The position numbers and the translations under genes are program-made. From Aphidius gifuensis (lineage: Eukaryota; Arthropoda; Insecta; Hymenoptera; Braconidae), in assembly GCF_014905175.1 (NCBI RefSeq), contig NC_057793.1:15144173-15208172 (forward strand): a stretch of 64,000 nt of DNA, given 5' to 3'. Shown here piece by piece: positions 51,812 to 63,336 of the stretch. The first letter of the stretch is position 1; every line of letters begins with the position of its first letter. The notes under the pieces were generated by a model. That model ran no database searches. It was not told the origin of the DNA and saw only the letters and a program-made list of their open reading frames with translations.

Positions 51812-54259
51812 ATGAATTTATTGCAATGCCCAGCTTGCCTTGACAATGTTGAGTGTAATGAGTTTAAATCACATCAACGAAAATACCACAAAGACACCAT
51901 ATTAACTTCTGTCTGGCCCTGCAGTTTGTGTAAAAAAATAAATACATCATCTTCTAAATTATCTTCTCATATTGAAACGTTCCACAGTCAACTTGCACGA
52001 CCAATCTCACCAATAATGTCAACAGATGTTTCTCAGTCACCAATGCTGCTAGACAATCATGAAAAAATTATTGAACAAAAAAATAAACGTAAGGAAATTC
52101 TATCAAGCTCTGGAACTAAAAAAAAAGTAAAACCTTCCACACTTGAATTAAATTATGATCAAGTTAATGAAGTGATAGCTAAAACTTTAGAAGATTTTAC
52201 TTTAAAGTTGTACAGTAAGGCTAATTTATGCCGAGCTACGGCAATAAAAGTGATAAGAGATGTACAAGCGACAACAACAATAATAGTAGCTGAAATTCTA
52301 AAAACATTACAACCAACTTGTCTTTGCCATGAAAATGCTTCATTAGTATCAACAATAGTTAATCGAAATTTTGAAAAGTACAATACGGATTGGAAAGTGA
52401 ATAAAAATGTAAAAGAAACAGATTGGTTCATTCCATCCAAAACAATACACCTTGATTCTCGTCTCGCTCCAAGAAAAAAAAAAGATGTCAAAGATTTGGT
52501 TATACGTGAAATTACTTTTGAAAGTGTTCCCATGACTCACGTTTTATCAAAATATCTATCAATTCCAGGAGTGTATGATGCAATAATTCAGCAAACAGTT
52601 CAGTGTGAGGATGCATTGGAAATTATTTCTCCAATGAACGGAACTACTTGGAAAAATATTAAATCAAATTTTGGTGATAAAACTGTACTTCCGCTACAAC
52701 TATTTGTAGATGATTTTGAAATAAATAATTGTATTGGGTCACGGAGAAATACTGCAAAACAATGTGGAGTATATTATTCTTTGATGTGTATTCCAGATAA
52801 ATACAAAAACTCATTACCAAACATATTGCTAGCACAGCTCCATAATGCGACAGAGCATCATAATCTTGACAACTTGTCATTTTTCAATAATATTATTGAG
52901 GAGCTAGAACATCTTGAAAATACAGGAATTACACTCAATATAAATGGCAAAGAAGAACAAGTTTATTTTGTATTATTAACGATTGCAGGAGACCATATGG
53001 GCCTGAACGCTCTACTGGGTTTTAAAAAGTCTTTTATTGCACAATATTGTTGTCGTTTCTGTATAGCGAATATTGATGAAAGAAAATCGTTAAAAGTTGT
53101 TAATTATGAATTACTAAGAACAAAAGAAAATTATCAAGAGCACCTACAACAATTAACTTTTGGCATAACTGAAGAGTGTATTTTTAATAGACTTTCTTCA
53201 TATCACGTGTGTTTAAATATGTGTTCTGATTTAGACCATGATTTTTATGAAGGGATTTGTCGTTACGTCATAGGGGAAGTGATAAGTCATGGTGTAAAAG
53301 AAAAACATTACACTCTATCTCATCTTAACGAACAAATTGGTATGATTGATTGTATTCCAAACGTAAACGCAAATATTCCTATTATTCGGCAGTGTCATAT
53401 TGATATGAAATATGTTAAATTGACAATGTCAGAAATGAAAACACTCATGCAATATTTGCCTTTTTATGTAGGTTTCCATGTACCAAAAACAAATACTTTT
53501 TGGAAAATGTATTTATCATTAAGAGAAATTTTATTAATAATTGAAGGTTCGAGTTTTGATGAGAAAAAATTATCCAAGCTTAAAAAATTGATACAGGATT
53601 TAATCAAACAATATAATAAAATTACTAATGATGATATTAAGTACAAATTCCATGTTTTGACCCACTACGTTGATATGATAATATCCCTGGGTCCTCCAGA
53701 ATATTATTCAACTAGAAGGTTCGAGTCTAAACACCAAGTGTTAAAGAATATTGCTGATGCGACTAAATCACGTGTAAATCCACCTAAGACAATTGTTCCT
53801 AAAAATCAATTTATTCTCGCTGAACATATGGCTGATGATCAAATTTTATCAACCAGATTGAAGTGGGGACCGGAATTGATCAAAAATGACACTTGTGATA
53901 ATTATATCCACGTCCAAAATTTAACACTTGAAATAGCACCAAAAAAAAGAATTTTTACACAATGGGCGAGTATTTACGGTGCTCGATATGAAAGAAATCA
54001 ATGCATACTGTTGAGCACGGACGAAAAACTCATTCAAAGGTTTGGAAAAATTATAGATCTAGCCATTGAAGAAGATGAAAGAATTCGGTTTTTTTTCAAA
54101 AATTTAATAACAAAAAAATATGATCGTCATTTACAAAGTTTTCTAGTTGAAGATACAAATGATTTAGGTACGATATTACAAGAAAATTTAAATGATTATA
54201 AACCTCGAAAAATAACTACACTGTCAGATGGCAAAAAATGGGTAATAGATGCTTTTTAA
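51812..54259 (+). CDS. Zinc-finger transposase-like protein (Transposase_21/EnSpm-type suspected)
   Basis: Uninterrupted 815-codon ORF, with ATG at 51812 in the good context CAACAAAATG. Two N-terminal C2H2 fingers are seen: C6-X2-C9-X11-H21-X4-H26 and C37-X2-C40-X12-H53-X4-H58. The catalytic-like core has FVDDFEINNCIGSRR (~residue 298), IAGDHMGLNALLGFKKSF (~392), CCRFC (~415), DLDHDFYEGICRYVIG (~474) and RRFESKHQVLKN (~637). This set of Asp/His/Glu blocks is what I associate with a large family of insect and fish proteins related to EnSpm/CMC transposases. No terminal inverted repeats were found beside it, so it may be a domesticated or end-less copy. It lies 2.2 kb downstream of the SAM-domain gene on the same strand. 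Its intact frame contrasts with the broken neighbours. Confidence 0.6.
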   Translation: MNLLQCPACLDNVECNEFKSHQRKYHKDTILTSVWPCSLCKKINTSSSKLSSHIETFHSQLARPISPIMSTDVSQSPMLLDNHEKIIEQKNKRKEILSSSGTKKKVKPSTLELNYDQVNEVIAKTLEDFTLKLYSKANLCRATAIKVIRDVQATTTIIVAEILKTLQPTCLCHENASLVSTIVNRNFEKYNTDWKVNKNVKETDWFIPSKTIHLDSRLAPRKKKDVKDLVIREITFESVPMTHVLSKYLSIPGVYDAIIQQTVQCEDALEIISPMNGTTWKNIKSNFGDKTVLPLQLFVDDFEINNCIGSRRNTAKQCGVYYSLMCIPDKYKNSLPNILLAQLHNATEHHNLDNLSFFNNIIEELEHLENTGITLNINGKEEQVYFVLLTIAGDHMGLNALLGFKKSFIAQYCCRFCIANIDERKSLKVVNYELLRTKENYQEHLQQLTFGITEECIFNRLSSYHVCLNMCSDLDHDFYEGICRYVIGEVISHGVKEKHYTLSHLNEQIGMIDCIPNVNANIPIIRQCHIDMKYVKLTMSEMKTLMQYLPFYVGFHVPKTNTFWKMYLSLREILLIIEGSSFDEKKLSKLKKLIQDLIKQYNKITNDDIKYKFHVLTHYVDMIISLGPPEYYSTRRFESKHQVLKNIADATKSRVNPPKTIVPKNQFILAEHMADDQILSTRLKWGPELIKNDTCDNYIHVQNLTLEIAPKKRIFTQWASIYGARYERNQCILLSTDEKLIQRFGKIIDLAIEEDERIRFFFKNLITKKYDRHLQSFLVEDTNDLGTILQENLNDYKPRKITTLSDGKKWVIDAF

Positions 54260-55103
54260 GATTAAAAAAACAATGTTCGTGTTGAGAATAATAAAATAAT
54301 GTATTTATAATTAATAAATATAATAAATATTTATTTTCTCATTTTATATTTTTGATGGAAAAATATAATAAAGAAAAACTAATTTGAATAGTTATGTAAC
54401 TTACTATTTGTGTTTATTTTTATATTTTTTTTTTTTATAATTGTCGATAAATAATTAATAATATAAAAAACCCTACCATGAAATGAATAAAATTGGAATT
54501 GACTTTATCTTTAATTAAAAATTATTTTGATCATATGAAAAAAAGCGTAAGTCCTTGGACATAAGCCCTTTATCCTCTATTAAAGGTTGCTATACGCCCT
54601 CTTTTCTTTTTTTTCAAACTTTGAAATTAAATGAAACACCTAAAAATTGATAAATTTCCATTTACGCCTTTTTTCCGTTGATAAAAAAAAAAAATTCTTG
54701 AAAATGGCACTAACGCCCTTCTTCCAATAATGCAACGATATACAATTAATGTTTCATTCCTATATATTTTTTTATTTGTTGATTAATTTATTTTTTATAA
54801 GCTTATATTTTATCCGTTTGTATATGGAACATTTTCCTCTAGCGGAAAAATTCAAAACAATCTAAAATAAACTTTTTATTTTTTCAATGTGTCAGCCAGA
54901 TTGTTTTGTTTGTTGATAAAATTATTTATCATTCATGAGTGTTTGCATAATGAAATTAGGTTATAAATTAATCAAATAAATGATATATTTATAAAATTTA
55001 CAAAGGTCATGCTTATAAAATTGGTTGTTATTTATATATTTATGTACAACGGTATTCTTACGCATGCGCTGATTGATCATCTTGATCATCTACGAATATT
55101 ATA
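54260..55103. other. AT-rich spacer with ACGCC phrases
   Basis: AATAAA-like sites at 54290-54330 could end the preceding transcript. Around 54545-54720, phrases such as TATACGCCC, TTTACGCC and TAACGCCC recur. Nothing else is supported. Confidence 0.4.
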
Positions 55104-55439
55104 GGGGACGTTCCAAAAATCACTCGGAAACCCCGGAAGCGGCGCAGTAGACAAAAAAATATAGTGATAATATAAACTTAAAAGTAACTAGAGGTTACTG
55201 TAGATATTGTAAACAACAAAAACAGCCATATTGCATATGCCATTTACTTTTGTTACTTATTACAGTTGTGAAAAGTATTTTTATAATTATTATTAATAAT
55301 TGAACAATAATAATTCATTGATTTGTGCCTATAAAAATACATGAACAAACAATCATGTCTACCACAACAAAATATCAAAAATTTTCTATGATCACAATCT
55401 TGAACTTCCGGGTTTCCGAGTGATTTTTGGAACGTCTCC
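55104..55439. mobile_element. MITE 1, 336 bp
   Basis: Terminal inverted repeats of ~35 bp: GGGGACGTTCCAAAAATCAC (continuing TCGGAAACCCCGGAAG) at 55104-55139 and its complement at 55405-55439. One or two mismatches are seen. TA-rich flanks (ATTATA / ATATAC) suit a TA-type target site. No coding capacity. Confidence 0.8.
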
Positions 55440-55451
55440 ATATACAGCACC

Positions 55452-55612
55452 CGTATTCACATTTTACAGGGCATTACAATTTAGGGCTCTTTTCTTCCAC
55501 TGGCGGCGCTTGTGAAACTTTTGTATATGAAATCTATATAAAAAAAATTTTACAAGCGCCATCAACGGTAAAAAAAAGCCCTAAATTGTATAAAATTTGC
55601 CCTGTGAATACG
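55452..55612. mobile_element. MITE 2, 161 bp
   Basis: Immediately next to MITE 1. The left arm has CGTATTCACATTTTACAGGG and CAATTTAGGGCT; the right arm has AGCCCTAAATTGTATAAAAT and CCCTGTGAATACG. The arms are complementary apart from small indels, with GGCGGCGCTTGT / ACAAGCGCCATC further in. Confidence 0.75.
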
Positions 55613-55780
55613 AATGCAGGGATGGACATGTATAAAACATAATTTTTTAAACATCCTTAGTTTCATCCATTTGTATAAAACATCTCCCTCTTGCTGTAAA
55701 ACTTGGAACTATCATCAAAAGGAACCAAAATGAATTACAAATCCAAAAAAAATGCTCAGAAATTGATGTGCAATATTTAG

Positions 55781-55830
55781 GACAAGCAGTAGCTGATGAA
55801 AAGATGTAGCTAAGAAATTAATGTTGTTAC
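55781..55830. repeat. Dispersed copy of the palindromic satellite motif
   Basis: GGACAAGCAGTAGCTGATGA and AAAGATGTAGCTAAG match half a unit of the array at 12200-15745, about 40 kb away. Confidence 0.6.
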
Positions 55831-55899
55831 GGAAGGATGCAGTCAGATAAATAATTGTTTTAAACAATACTTAAACAAGTAATGGAATATGTTTGTCAT

Positions 55900-58764
55900 A
55901 TCTAGGTTATCTTAAAAAACCCAGGGCTTCAAGCATCTAATACGCGCCTTTGATACGTTTCTTTCCTTACATTTATTTTCTTAAATTGAGAAATGAATCG
56001 TTTTATTCGCATAAAACTTTTTTCGATATACTAATTTTTTCTTCATTCGAGATTTTATTTCCTTCCACAAAATTTCATCACTGTCGTCAAATAATCTGTC
56101 ATTCATTAGTAAACATTTTAGTCAAACAACATAAGATTTTTGATTAAGTACATATTGAGTGCGAATTAAATTTATTTTTTCTCAAATCGAGAAAATTTTT
56201 ATCTCAATCAAATGACATGGAGATTACAATTAACTAAAATTTCATATTACCCACACACATTATTTTTTTTGATTATATCGACATTTTCTTGAATCAACCT
56301 GTTTTATGGTTTACTTTAATTTTCTTGAATCAAGATTTTTTTTGTTTAGTGCAATCTTGGAAAATATTCTATCAATTTCTTGCTTCAGAAGAGTGCTTAT
56401 TTTCTCCAATTGAGATAATGACGACTTTTATCAAGTTATTTTTTAATTTTGTGAAAATATCAAAGGGTAAAATTATTAATAATATTTCTCGCTCAAAACA
56501 ATTTACTTTTTAGCTCTTTTTTTTTTTCCTTTCGTTTTACGTCAACGAAACTCTATTTCATTTTTTTTTTCTCAATATACAACGACACATAATTTTTAAC
56601 TTGTATTTTAATCTCATAGATGGCATTTTGGCATCTTTTTTTTCCATGTTGCTAGAGTCAGCTGATTTGAACTACTGTTTCCCTCATTGTTTTCCGTTTC
56701 ATACTACACGAACACATTTGTATTCTGTCTATTTTTTTCTTGAATTGAGATAAAAATTATATTATTTAATTCGTATTTCTGTCTCACAGATGGCGTTTCG
56801 ACACTTTTTTTTTTCAATTCAGCTACTGCTATCTCGGAAGATTAAAGTATATACTATTTTTACGAGTTATCATCATCAAGTATGCTTTGAGGTTTTTGGT
56901 CACCACCATCATGTACAATACATGCTATGGGAAATGTACTTCCACATACTATCCATCTACTTTTTGATTTATTATCAATCAAAAAGATTTCATTTCCGTT
57001 TATTCGGATTTATAAATCTTAATTTAAAAATTCATAATCATCATGAATGATGATAATAATCTTGATTAAAAAAAATTGATTTAAATTCAATTAAAATGAT
57101 AATTTATTGAATAAATATTTTTCTCAATTTGAGAAAGCAACCTTTTCTACGGTCCTTGAAAAACAATTAAATTTATTCTGATCGACCAACTTTTTCTTAA
57201 TTTGAGATTATAATTTTTCTTATGGACCTTTCATAGGTTTTTTTTAGAAATATTTTTTATTCATAGATTTTCAAAATATTTCGGTTCGACGCGAGAATTT
57301 TTCAAGCAATTCGTTGCTTGATTCTTTTGACTTTTTTTTTCTTCAATATCCAAATTGAGTTTACTTTAATTAAGTGATTTTGTTATTCTTTAAAAAAAAA
57401 ATTAAATACTATTTACGCAATGTTTTTTCGTTCCAATTTTAAATCGTTTAATTGTAGCTTCTTTGCAATTCATTCAAAATAAATTGATCTAGTTTAACCA
57501 TCGATAATTTTTATCATAAAATTTATTGTATCAAATATTGCATGGATTATACATATTGAAATCTTCATTGAAGAAAATTTTTTTCCTACTCGAGAATTTT
57601 CAAGTGCATGTACAGTTTATTATTGAAAGTTATGAAATATAAAAGTTTTGAATCTTAATGCATTCATTCACAAATGAAATAGAAATGAGATGGCTCTATA
57701 TTCTTATCTTAGAAACTCTCTACATTCCAATTGATCGGAACATTTTGCGTCAAGATGAAATTTTTTTTTTCTTAAATTAAGAAAATCATGATTTCATTCA
57801 TATTTATATTCACATCTCTGAATTTTCCAATAAATGATTTTCTTAGAATAAGATTCTCTTTTATCTTGATATACTAATTTTTTCTTCATTTGAGATTATA
57901 ATTATTTCTGCAGAACTTTTATGAGTTTTTCTAGAACCTTTATTTTTGCTATTGACCATTTAAATATTCTGATTACACGACATAATTTTCCAAGTTATTT
58001 ATTCCTGGCTCCATTGAATTTATTCATTTATTCTTTCAATCAATATTTGATATGATTGAGTGATTATTTTTTTATTTAAATACAAATTGTATCGTATGGC
58101 AACAATAATTTTTCTGACTTAAGTAAATTTTTATTATTTGAGCTTTTTACCAGTCTTTCCGAAACAAACTGATCTGTTTTAATCGATAATATTTTCCGGA
58201 CAAAAAAGACAAAATTGCTTCTATGAAAGAATGTTTTTTCGTTAATCGACATTTTGACAGCACTCGTAAAGCTCATTATGTACAAAACTAAAATTTAAAT
58301 AATTAAAATTAAAACTAACTTATTTGCATGAAAATATTAATCTTCTAAATTTCATATAAATTGTTCTTGAAATCCTTAATTTTTCAATATTTTAAAAACT
58401 TTTGTAGAATGGTTCAATACAAATTTTTCTCAAATTGAGAAAAACTGATGTGAATTGAAGAACAATAAGATTCCATTGTTTATTTCTTTTCTCTATTTCA
58501 CAAAAATATTTTTATCACAAATGAAAATTTCTTCATACTAAATAATTGTAGTTTGTCGAAATTGGAAATAGCGTTGATACATTCAAAAATATAATTAAAT
58601 GAATTTTTTTTTTTTTTCAATTAACTAAAGCTTTTTATGACTCACACACGGCATTCTTTTTGATCAAATCGACATTTTCTTGAATGAAGTGGTTCACGGT
58701 TAATTTCATATTTCTTCATCCAAGAAAATTTTTTACCGGCAAAATCTAAAATTTTTCTCAGTGT
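55900..58764. mobile_element. Interspersed repeat, right terminus
   Basis: AT-rich non-coding sequence with the same phrases as 3491-5800 (CTTCATTTGAGATTATAATT, TCAAATTGAGAAAA). It ends with AAAATTTTTTACCGGCAAAA ... TTTTTCTCAGTGT, the inverse of the left terminus at 3491. A ~190-bp internal duplication starts with CTCATAGATGGCATTTTGGC (~56615) and CTCACAGATGGCGTTTCGAC (~56783). The ORFs in it lack protein-like features. Confidence 0.45.
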
Positions 58765-59195
58765 ACTTATAAAAAAAAAAAAGTCTATATTTATTTGAAT
58801 AATTTTCAATTTTCGGAAGAACCACGCCTTTGGCTACATTATTATAAGTACTGCTGCAGATTTTTAAGTAAAAGAACTTATTCTTGAATGAAAGCGTTGG
58901 ATTTCGTTTTTACTTAAATTTTGCCGGAAGAGGCTATTTCTTAATAATTTTTTTTGTTAATAACAATTTTGGGAAGAACCATGCCTTCGGCCATGCAATT
59001 TTATATTGGATTTTGAAATTTTATGCGAATAAAGTCATTATTTACGGAGATTTTATAGTTTTTGTGAAGTAAGTATTTCAATGGTGTTGTTTCCCTTTAA
59101 TAACTTTTTAAAGACTTTTAAATATTTTCTATTCGAAGTCTCAGATCGTACCACGAACGAACTGTTCAAACATTGTATTTTTCGGAAGAAAATAT
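58765..59195. other. Spacer with a small duplication
   Basis: GGAAGAACCACGCCTTTGGC (~58815) and GGGAAGAACCATGCCTTCGG (~58971) are two diverged copies of one ~150-bp unit. No gene is supported. The 3' part is intron of the following minus-strand gene. Confidence 0.45.
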
Positions 59196-59201
59196 TCTTA
59201 C

Positions 59202-59380
59202 CCTTTCTAGACCGGAGTTGTCGGCGTTCCATGCAATAACTGGAATACCAAGATATCCAGCTAACTGTAAGAAGTATTGAGCACTTGCTGTACTACGTCC
59301 ATACTGCTCGTAGTTCATGAGATAGAGTATTGCTGAGACATTCACTGACAAAAACTCTTTACATAAAGAATTGAGTATAG
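59202..59380 (-). CDS. Internal exon of an insect NMDA-type glutamate receptor subunit (Nmdar2-like)
   Basis: Minus-strand exon with acceptor GTTGTTTCAG (59381-59390) and donor AGG|GTAAGA (intron from 59201). The 179-bp exon is open: ILNSLCKEFLSVNVSAILYL, MNYEQYGRSTASAQYFLQLA, GYLGIPVIAWNADNSGLER. This is the amino-terminal (LIVBP-like) domain of the insect NMDA receptor 2 subunit as I recall it, a membrane ligand-gated cation channel. High conservation and clean splice sites indicate a functional host exon. The neighbouring exons lie outside the recognisable part of the window. The ORF running on from the exon into (AAT)n is intronic. Confidence 0.7.
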
Positions 59381-59385
59381 CTGAA

Positions 59386-59405
59386 ACAACAACAACAACA
59401 ACAAC

Positions 59406-59459
<54 letters not shown>

Positions 59460-59470
59460 CATAATAATAA
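59386..59470. repeat. (AAC)n(AAT)n microsatellite
   Basis: About six AAC units, then about twenty AAT/AATA units, immediately upstream of the exon's acceptor on the minus strand. Confidence 0.9.
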
Positions 59471-59574
59471 TACGACACGAGTAAATATATATCAATAACA
59501 AACTCTCTCTATGAATTACATGACCTTGACGTAGGTGGGAGAGCTTGAGTATCTCGATGATTTGATGGGCTATA

Positions 59575-59985
59575 CCGGGGAAGGGCACTTATTAGGTTAG
59601 GAGCTCCTTCGTGAAGGGCGGAGGGGAGTGATCAGACCAACAAGTAATCCTGTCGTAGGGAAAGTGGCGTACCCATCGCTCGAGTTGTCTGGCAATAGCC
59701 CGGTCAAGCTAAAGTGTGGGACAAGCTGGGTATGAGACCTTTCTACTGGCTAAGCCCGTTATCTTTCCAGGTGCTGGGCAAAAAGACCGGCGAAGGCTCT
59801 AAGACTGCGACGACGAAAAGGGAGAAGGCAACCTAATGGTAGTAAGTATCCCTTTCGTTAAAATTAACCTGCACCGTAGCTCACAGGCTACGGCGTTGCT
59901 TAAGCCTAAGATAAGAAGTTACCGAGCATACCAAAGTCGCACTGATTTAAGAACCTTGGGCATTCAAGGATTTTTTTAAAAAAAA
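59575..59985 (+). mobile_element. 5' fragment of an R1/LOA-like non-LTR retrotransposon (tentative)
   Basis: A 400-bp block of balanced base composition in AT-rich intronic DNA. A small ORF at 59836-59979 reads MVVSIPFVKINLHRSSQATA and stops in a T run. The INLHRS-x-x-A-T-A-L-L phrase is the start of the endonuclease domain in R1/LOA-type elements. The remainder of the element is absent. Family assignment is uncertain. Confidence 0.35.
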
Positions 59986-62215
59986 AAGTTTATTTCTGTT
60001 CAAAATTAAATTACATTTTATTTTAGTTTAAATTAGGATTAGAAAAAACTTTAAAAAAGGACTATACAATATTCACAGTGGGAGGGATCATGTTGAAGAT
60101 ATGGTTTGGTGGGTCCAGGCAACTCGAATTCAGACTGATTATTTTATCTCTGATGGATGATTTGTTGATGTCTATTTTGTTGTGTTCACTGCTTGTATAT
60201 GTGGAAATTTTATTAATGGTTTACAATGTTGGAAACATTTTTGTGTGATATTTTAGCAGCCTGTTTTCAAGTTGCTTGATGTGTTAGGCTTCTTTTAGCC
60301 ACCAGTATTTTTTAATGTTCAGTCTGTGATTGTCCATTGTGTTTATATTTGGTAATGCTGTTGAAAATTTGTATTTATTCTTATTCATTTGTGTTGAACA
60401 AATTAATATATAAAATAAAATTGTTAAAATGAATGTATGTAATAATCGTGTCGAAAAAATAAGAGAACAATCACGTTCATGAGTGCAAAGGTACCGAATG
60501 AATCGGCGACAATTGGTTTTTAGTCAACAATGAACTGTCAATAGAAATATGTCATCAACTATCAATACATCATCTTATGAAATTTCAAATGGATTTGTTG
60601 ATTATGAATCAATACTTTCAATACTTCATTTTTCAATTGTTTATTTTCTGATCTTTCTCTCATTTCATAAATACATATTTCCTTTTATAGTTGTTTTAAG
60701 ATTCAATATTATGATGATGATGATACACATGATAATGACAATCGTTTTTGTAATGATGGAAATAATAATGATAAGTATTCTGTCGAAAAAAGCAAATTTA
60801 TCGACTGATGTATTGAAACAACAAAAAAAATTGCTGAAGCAAAATTCACGAGAAATAACTGGTATAAATTATTATAACAATAGTCCCAGTTTTCAAACAC
60901 CATATTTACTACACATAAATTTTTAAGTTTTTTTTTTAAATTGACGTTCAGAAAAATTTTCGAATTATGAAAAGGAAAAGTTGAGTAAAAATGAGAAATT
61001 ACCACAATGAGTTTAATTTTTTCGCACATGCGTGATTGGGTAATTGTGCTTTCTGTCTCTTTTCAACCTGTCAAGATGGCTGTGTAACGGTGTAACTGAC
61101 ACAATGCTGCACCAATAGAAATACATCCTTATACTTCTCTAATATAATACTAAACAATTGAATGCAATAATTCCTTAATATAAAATAAAAATTTAGCAAT
61201 AAAAAAAGTGTCATTGGAGTATATATTTAAAACATCAACCTAATGCAACAATTAAATCAACCTGAAGAGTCATTATTATTGTGTTATTGTATTTGGTGTC
61301 AACGTGTTGTTATTCAATTATCAGTTCATCAACAACAGCATATACAACATTGAAAAGATAAAAAATTATCATTTAAAATATCAATAAATCAAATGAATTA
61401 CATAAATAGATAAATTAAATGATACTATAAATGGATCAGTAATGTCATAGGTTAACAAAAAATTAACAAAAAATACTTGATATGTTATTGGTTATGTTGT
61501 GGGAATATATGAATTGTCAGATTGTATTGATCAATTTGGAAAATATATTCATTATAACAATTGATAATAGAAATTTCATTTATACATTTAAACACAAGGT
61601 ATTGGATGGATTAGTTGAACTCACAATAAATTGGAAGAGGTATGTTGAAAAATGCAAAGTTGTAATAATTGTACTGATAATATTAAAAATATAACTAAAA
61701 ATTCATGTATACATCATAACAAATGATTAGAAATTAAATTACATGAAGAAAAATCAATTCCTTCATTGGAAAAATTTTCGAAACAACTTCTATCAAAAAT
61801 TACGTGTACAATAATTCTAAAAATTTACTGGAATTTTGTCTTAACTGTCACCAAGGGCATCCAACTTTTTTTTTTCAAAATTCGAAAATTTTATTGGAAG
61901 TCAATAATTTTTAAAAAATTTTTAAAACAACTTTTTTCAAAAACTACTTGTACAAAAATTCTAAAAATTTACTGGTATATTGTCTTAGCTGTTACCAAGG
62001 GCATCCAACTTTTTTTCTTTTAAAATTCGAAAATTTTTTTAGTCGGTAATTCAAAAAAAAAAATTTCAAAACTATTCATAGTTAATAATTGGTTCAGTTG
62101 GACATATATCGAGTGGTTTTAATATTTATTCCAGTAAGAAAATGATGTATGTAATGGAACAATTGAAGAATGTAATAATTATAATTATTACTTAAAAATA
62201 ACTGTTTGTCGTAAT
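59986..62215. other. Spacer with possible decayed coding pieces
   Basis: A plus-strand ORF at 60549-60926 (125 codons) has a hydrophobic, low-complexity middle (Met/Ile-rich from ATG repeats) and no recognisable domain. A piece at 61482-61694 is similar in quality. Two ~150-bp tandem copies lie at ~61745-62035 (ACCAAGGGCATCCAACTTTT in each). I would not call a gene. Confidence 0.35.
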
Positions 62216-62217
62216 AT

Positions 62218-62700
62218 TTGATATTCGAGATAGAATCAATGAATTAATATATTAATTTAATTATTATCAATAAATAATAACTGTGGAAAACACAGAATGT
62301 AGTGTCTGGTAAGCGCTTTTTCATTAGATCTTAAGTTGTCTCTTAACCGATCGGTAATAATCGTCTTTCCGATCGAAGTATAGGGTTCTAGTAATGCAAC
62401 TGGGGACTTATAGATGGAGCGCGCGGCACCCCGAGATAAGGCAGAATCGGGTTTCATGTCACCTTGAGATTCGAAAAATAGAATTAATGAATCAATGTCT
62501 TAATATAATTTTTATTAATAAATAATAACTGTGGAAAACACCGAATTTAGTATCTGGTAAATTAAAGATTCGAAAAAGAATCAATGGCTCAATGTAATTA
62601 TTGTTCATCAATAATAACTGTGGAAAACACAGAATTTTGTGTCTTGCAAATTTTGGATTCGAAAAATAATCAGAGATTCAATATATTAATATAATAATAT
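62218..62700. repeat. Diverged ~95-bp tandem units
   Basis: AATAATAACTGTGGAAAACA recurs at ~62273, 62523 and 62612. Each is followed by CAGAATnT..GTGTCT and preceded by GATTCGAAAAA or similar. The first unit is split from the rest by the GC-richer insert at 62318-62465. Confidence 0.6.
62315..62465 (-). pseudogene. piggyBac-like transposase fragment (tentative)
   Basis: The minus-strand frame reads GAARSIYKSPVALLEPYTSI, GKTIITDRLRDNLRSNEKAL. The V-x-x-L-x-x-P-Y-x-x-x-G-(K/R)-T-x-x-T-D block resembles the segment around the second catalytic Asp of piggyBac-type transposases. A second, internally deleted copy lies at 62881-62998. Both sit in AT-rich repeats. Too short for certainty. Confidence 0.3.
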
Positions 62701-62880
62701 TAATAATTAATTTAATTAATTAATAATAATCAATTATTAGACACTTGCCGCATATAGGCAAAATTCATATGCTTTTTTATTATATTGTTGTTAATAATAA
62801 CAGATAATAATTCTGTTAATTCATTGTAAACAATAATGTTTATTCACAATAAAAGAAAAGAAAAAAAAGGAATTGCTATT

Positions 62881-62998
62881 GCATTAGATCTTAAGTTGTC
62901 TCTTAACCGATCGGTAATAATCGTCTTTCCACTGGGGACTTATAGATAGGGCACGCGGCACCCCGAGATAAGGCAAGATCGGGTTTCATGTCACCTTA
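62881..62998 (-). repeat. Second copy of the GC-richer segment
   Basis: CATTAGATCTTAAGTTGTCT through GGGTTTCATGTCACCTTA repeats 62324-62464, minus a ~30-bp internal stretch (GATCGAAGTATAGGGTTC and following). It shows a dispersed or duplicated unit rather than a gene. Confidence 0.75.
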
Positions 62999-63336
62999 AG
63001 GAAAATATATGACAGCTTAAAAACAGAAATACAATTACTTTGAAAACAAAATATGAACGAAAACATAACACTGCAACGTATTGAAACAGCATTTAATATT
63101 TATCCTGATAAATCTTTAATAAATACAGGTCCTTTGTTGAACACAAAATCCAGTCTTGGTGAAGAAATTCTAATTGAATTTGCATGTGAAACATCACAAG
63201 GTTTCCTTTGATTAGAAAATAACTCAAAAAATGATAAATATTTCGAAGTAATGCTAAATTAAGAGAATCAAAATAACTTATGTTTTTTAATTAATACAAT
63301 ATTAACTAATTCTCGAATATTTTATTTTTTTTTTAG

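Noticed and set aside
54545..54720. ACGCC phrases as terminal repeats of the transposase-like gene
   Set aside because: No complementary partner was found upstream of 18777 or 51600.
60549..60926. 125-codon ORF as a membrane protein
   Set aside because: The hydrophobic stretch comes from ATGATG repeats and low-complexity sequence; no homology or splice support is visible.
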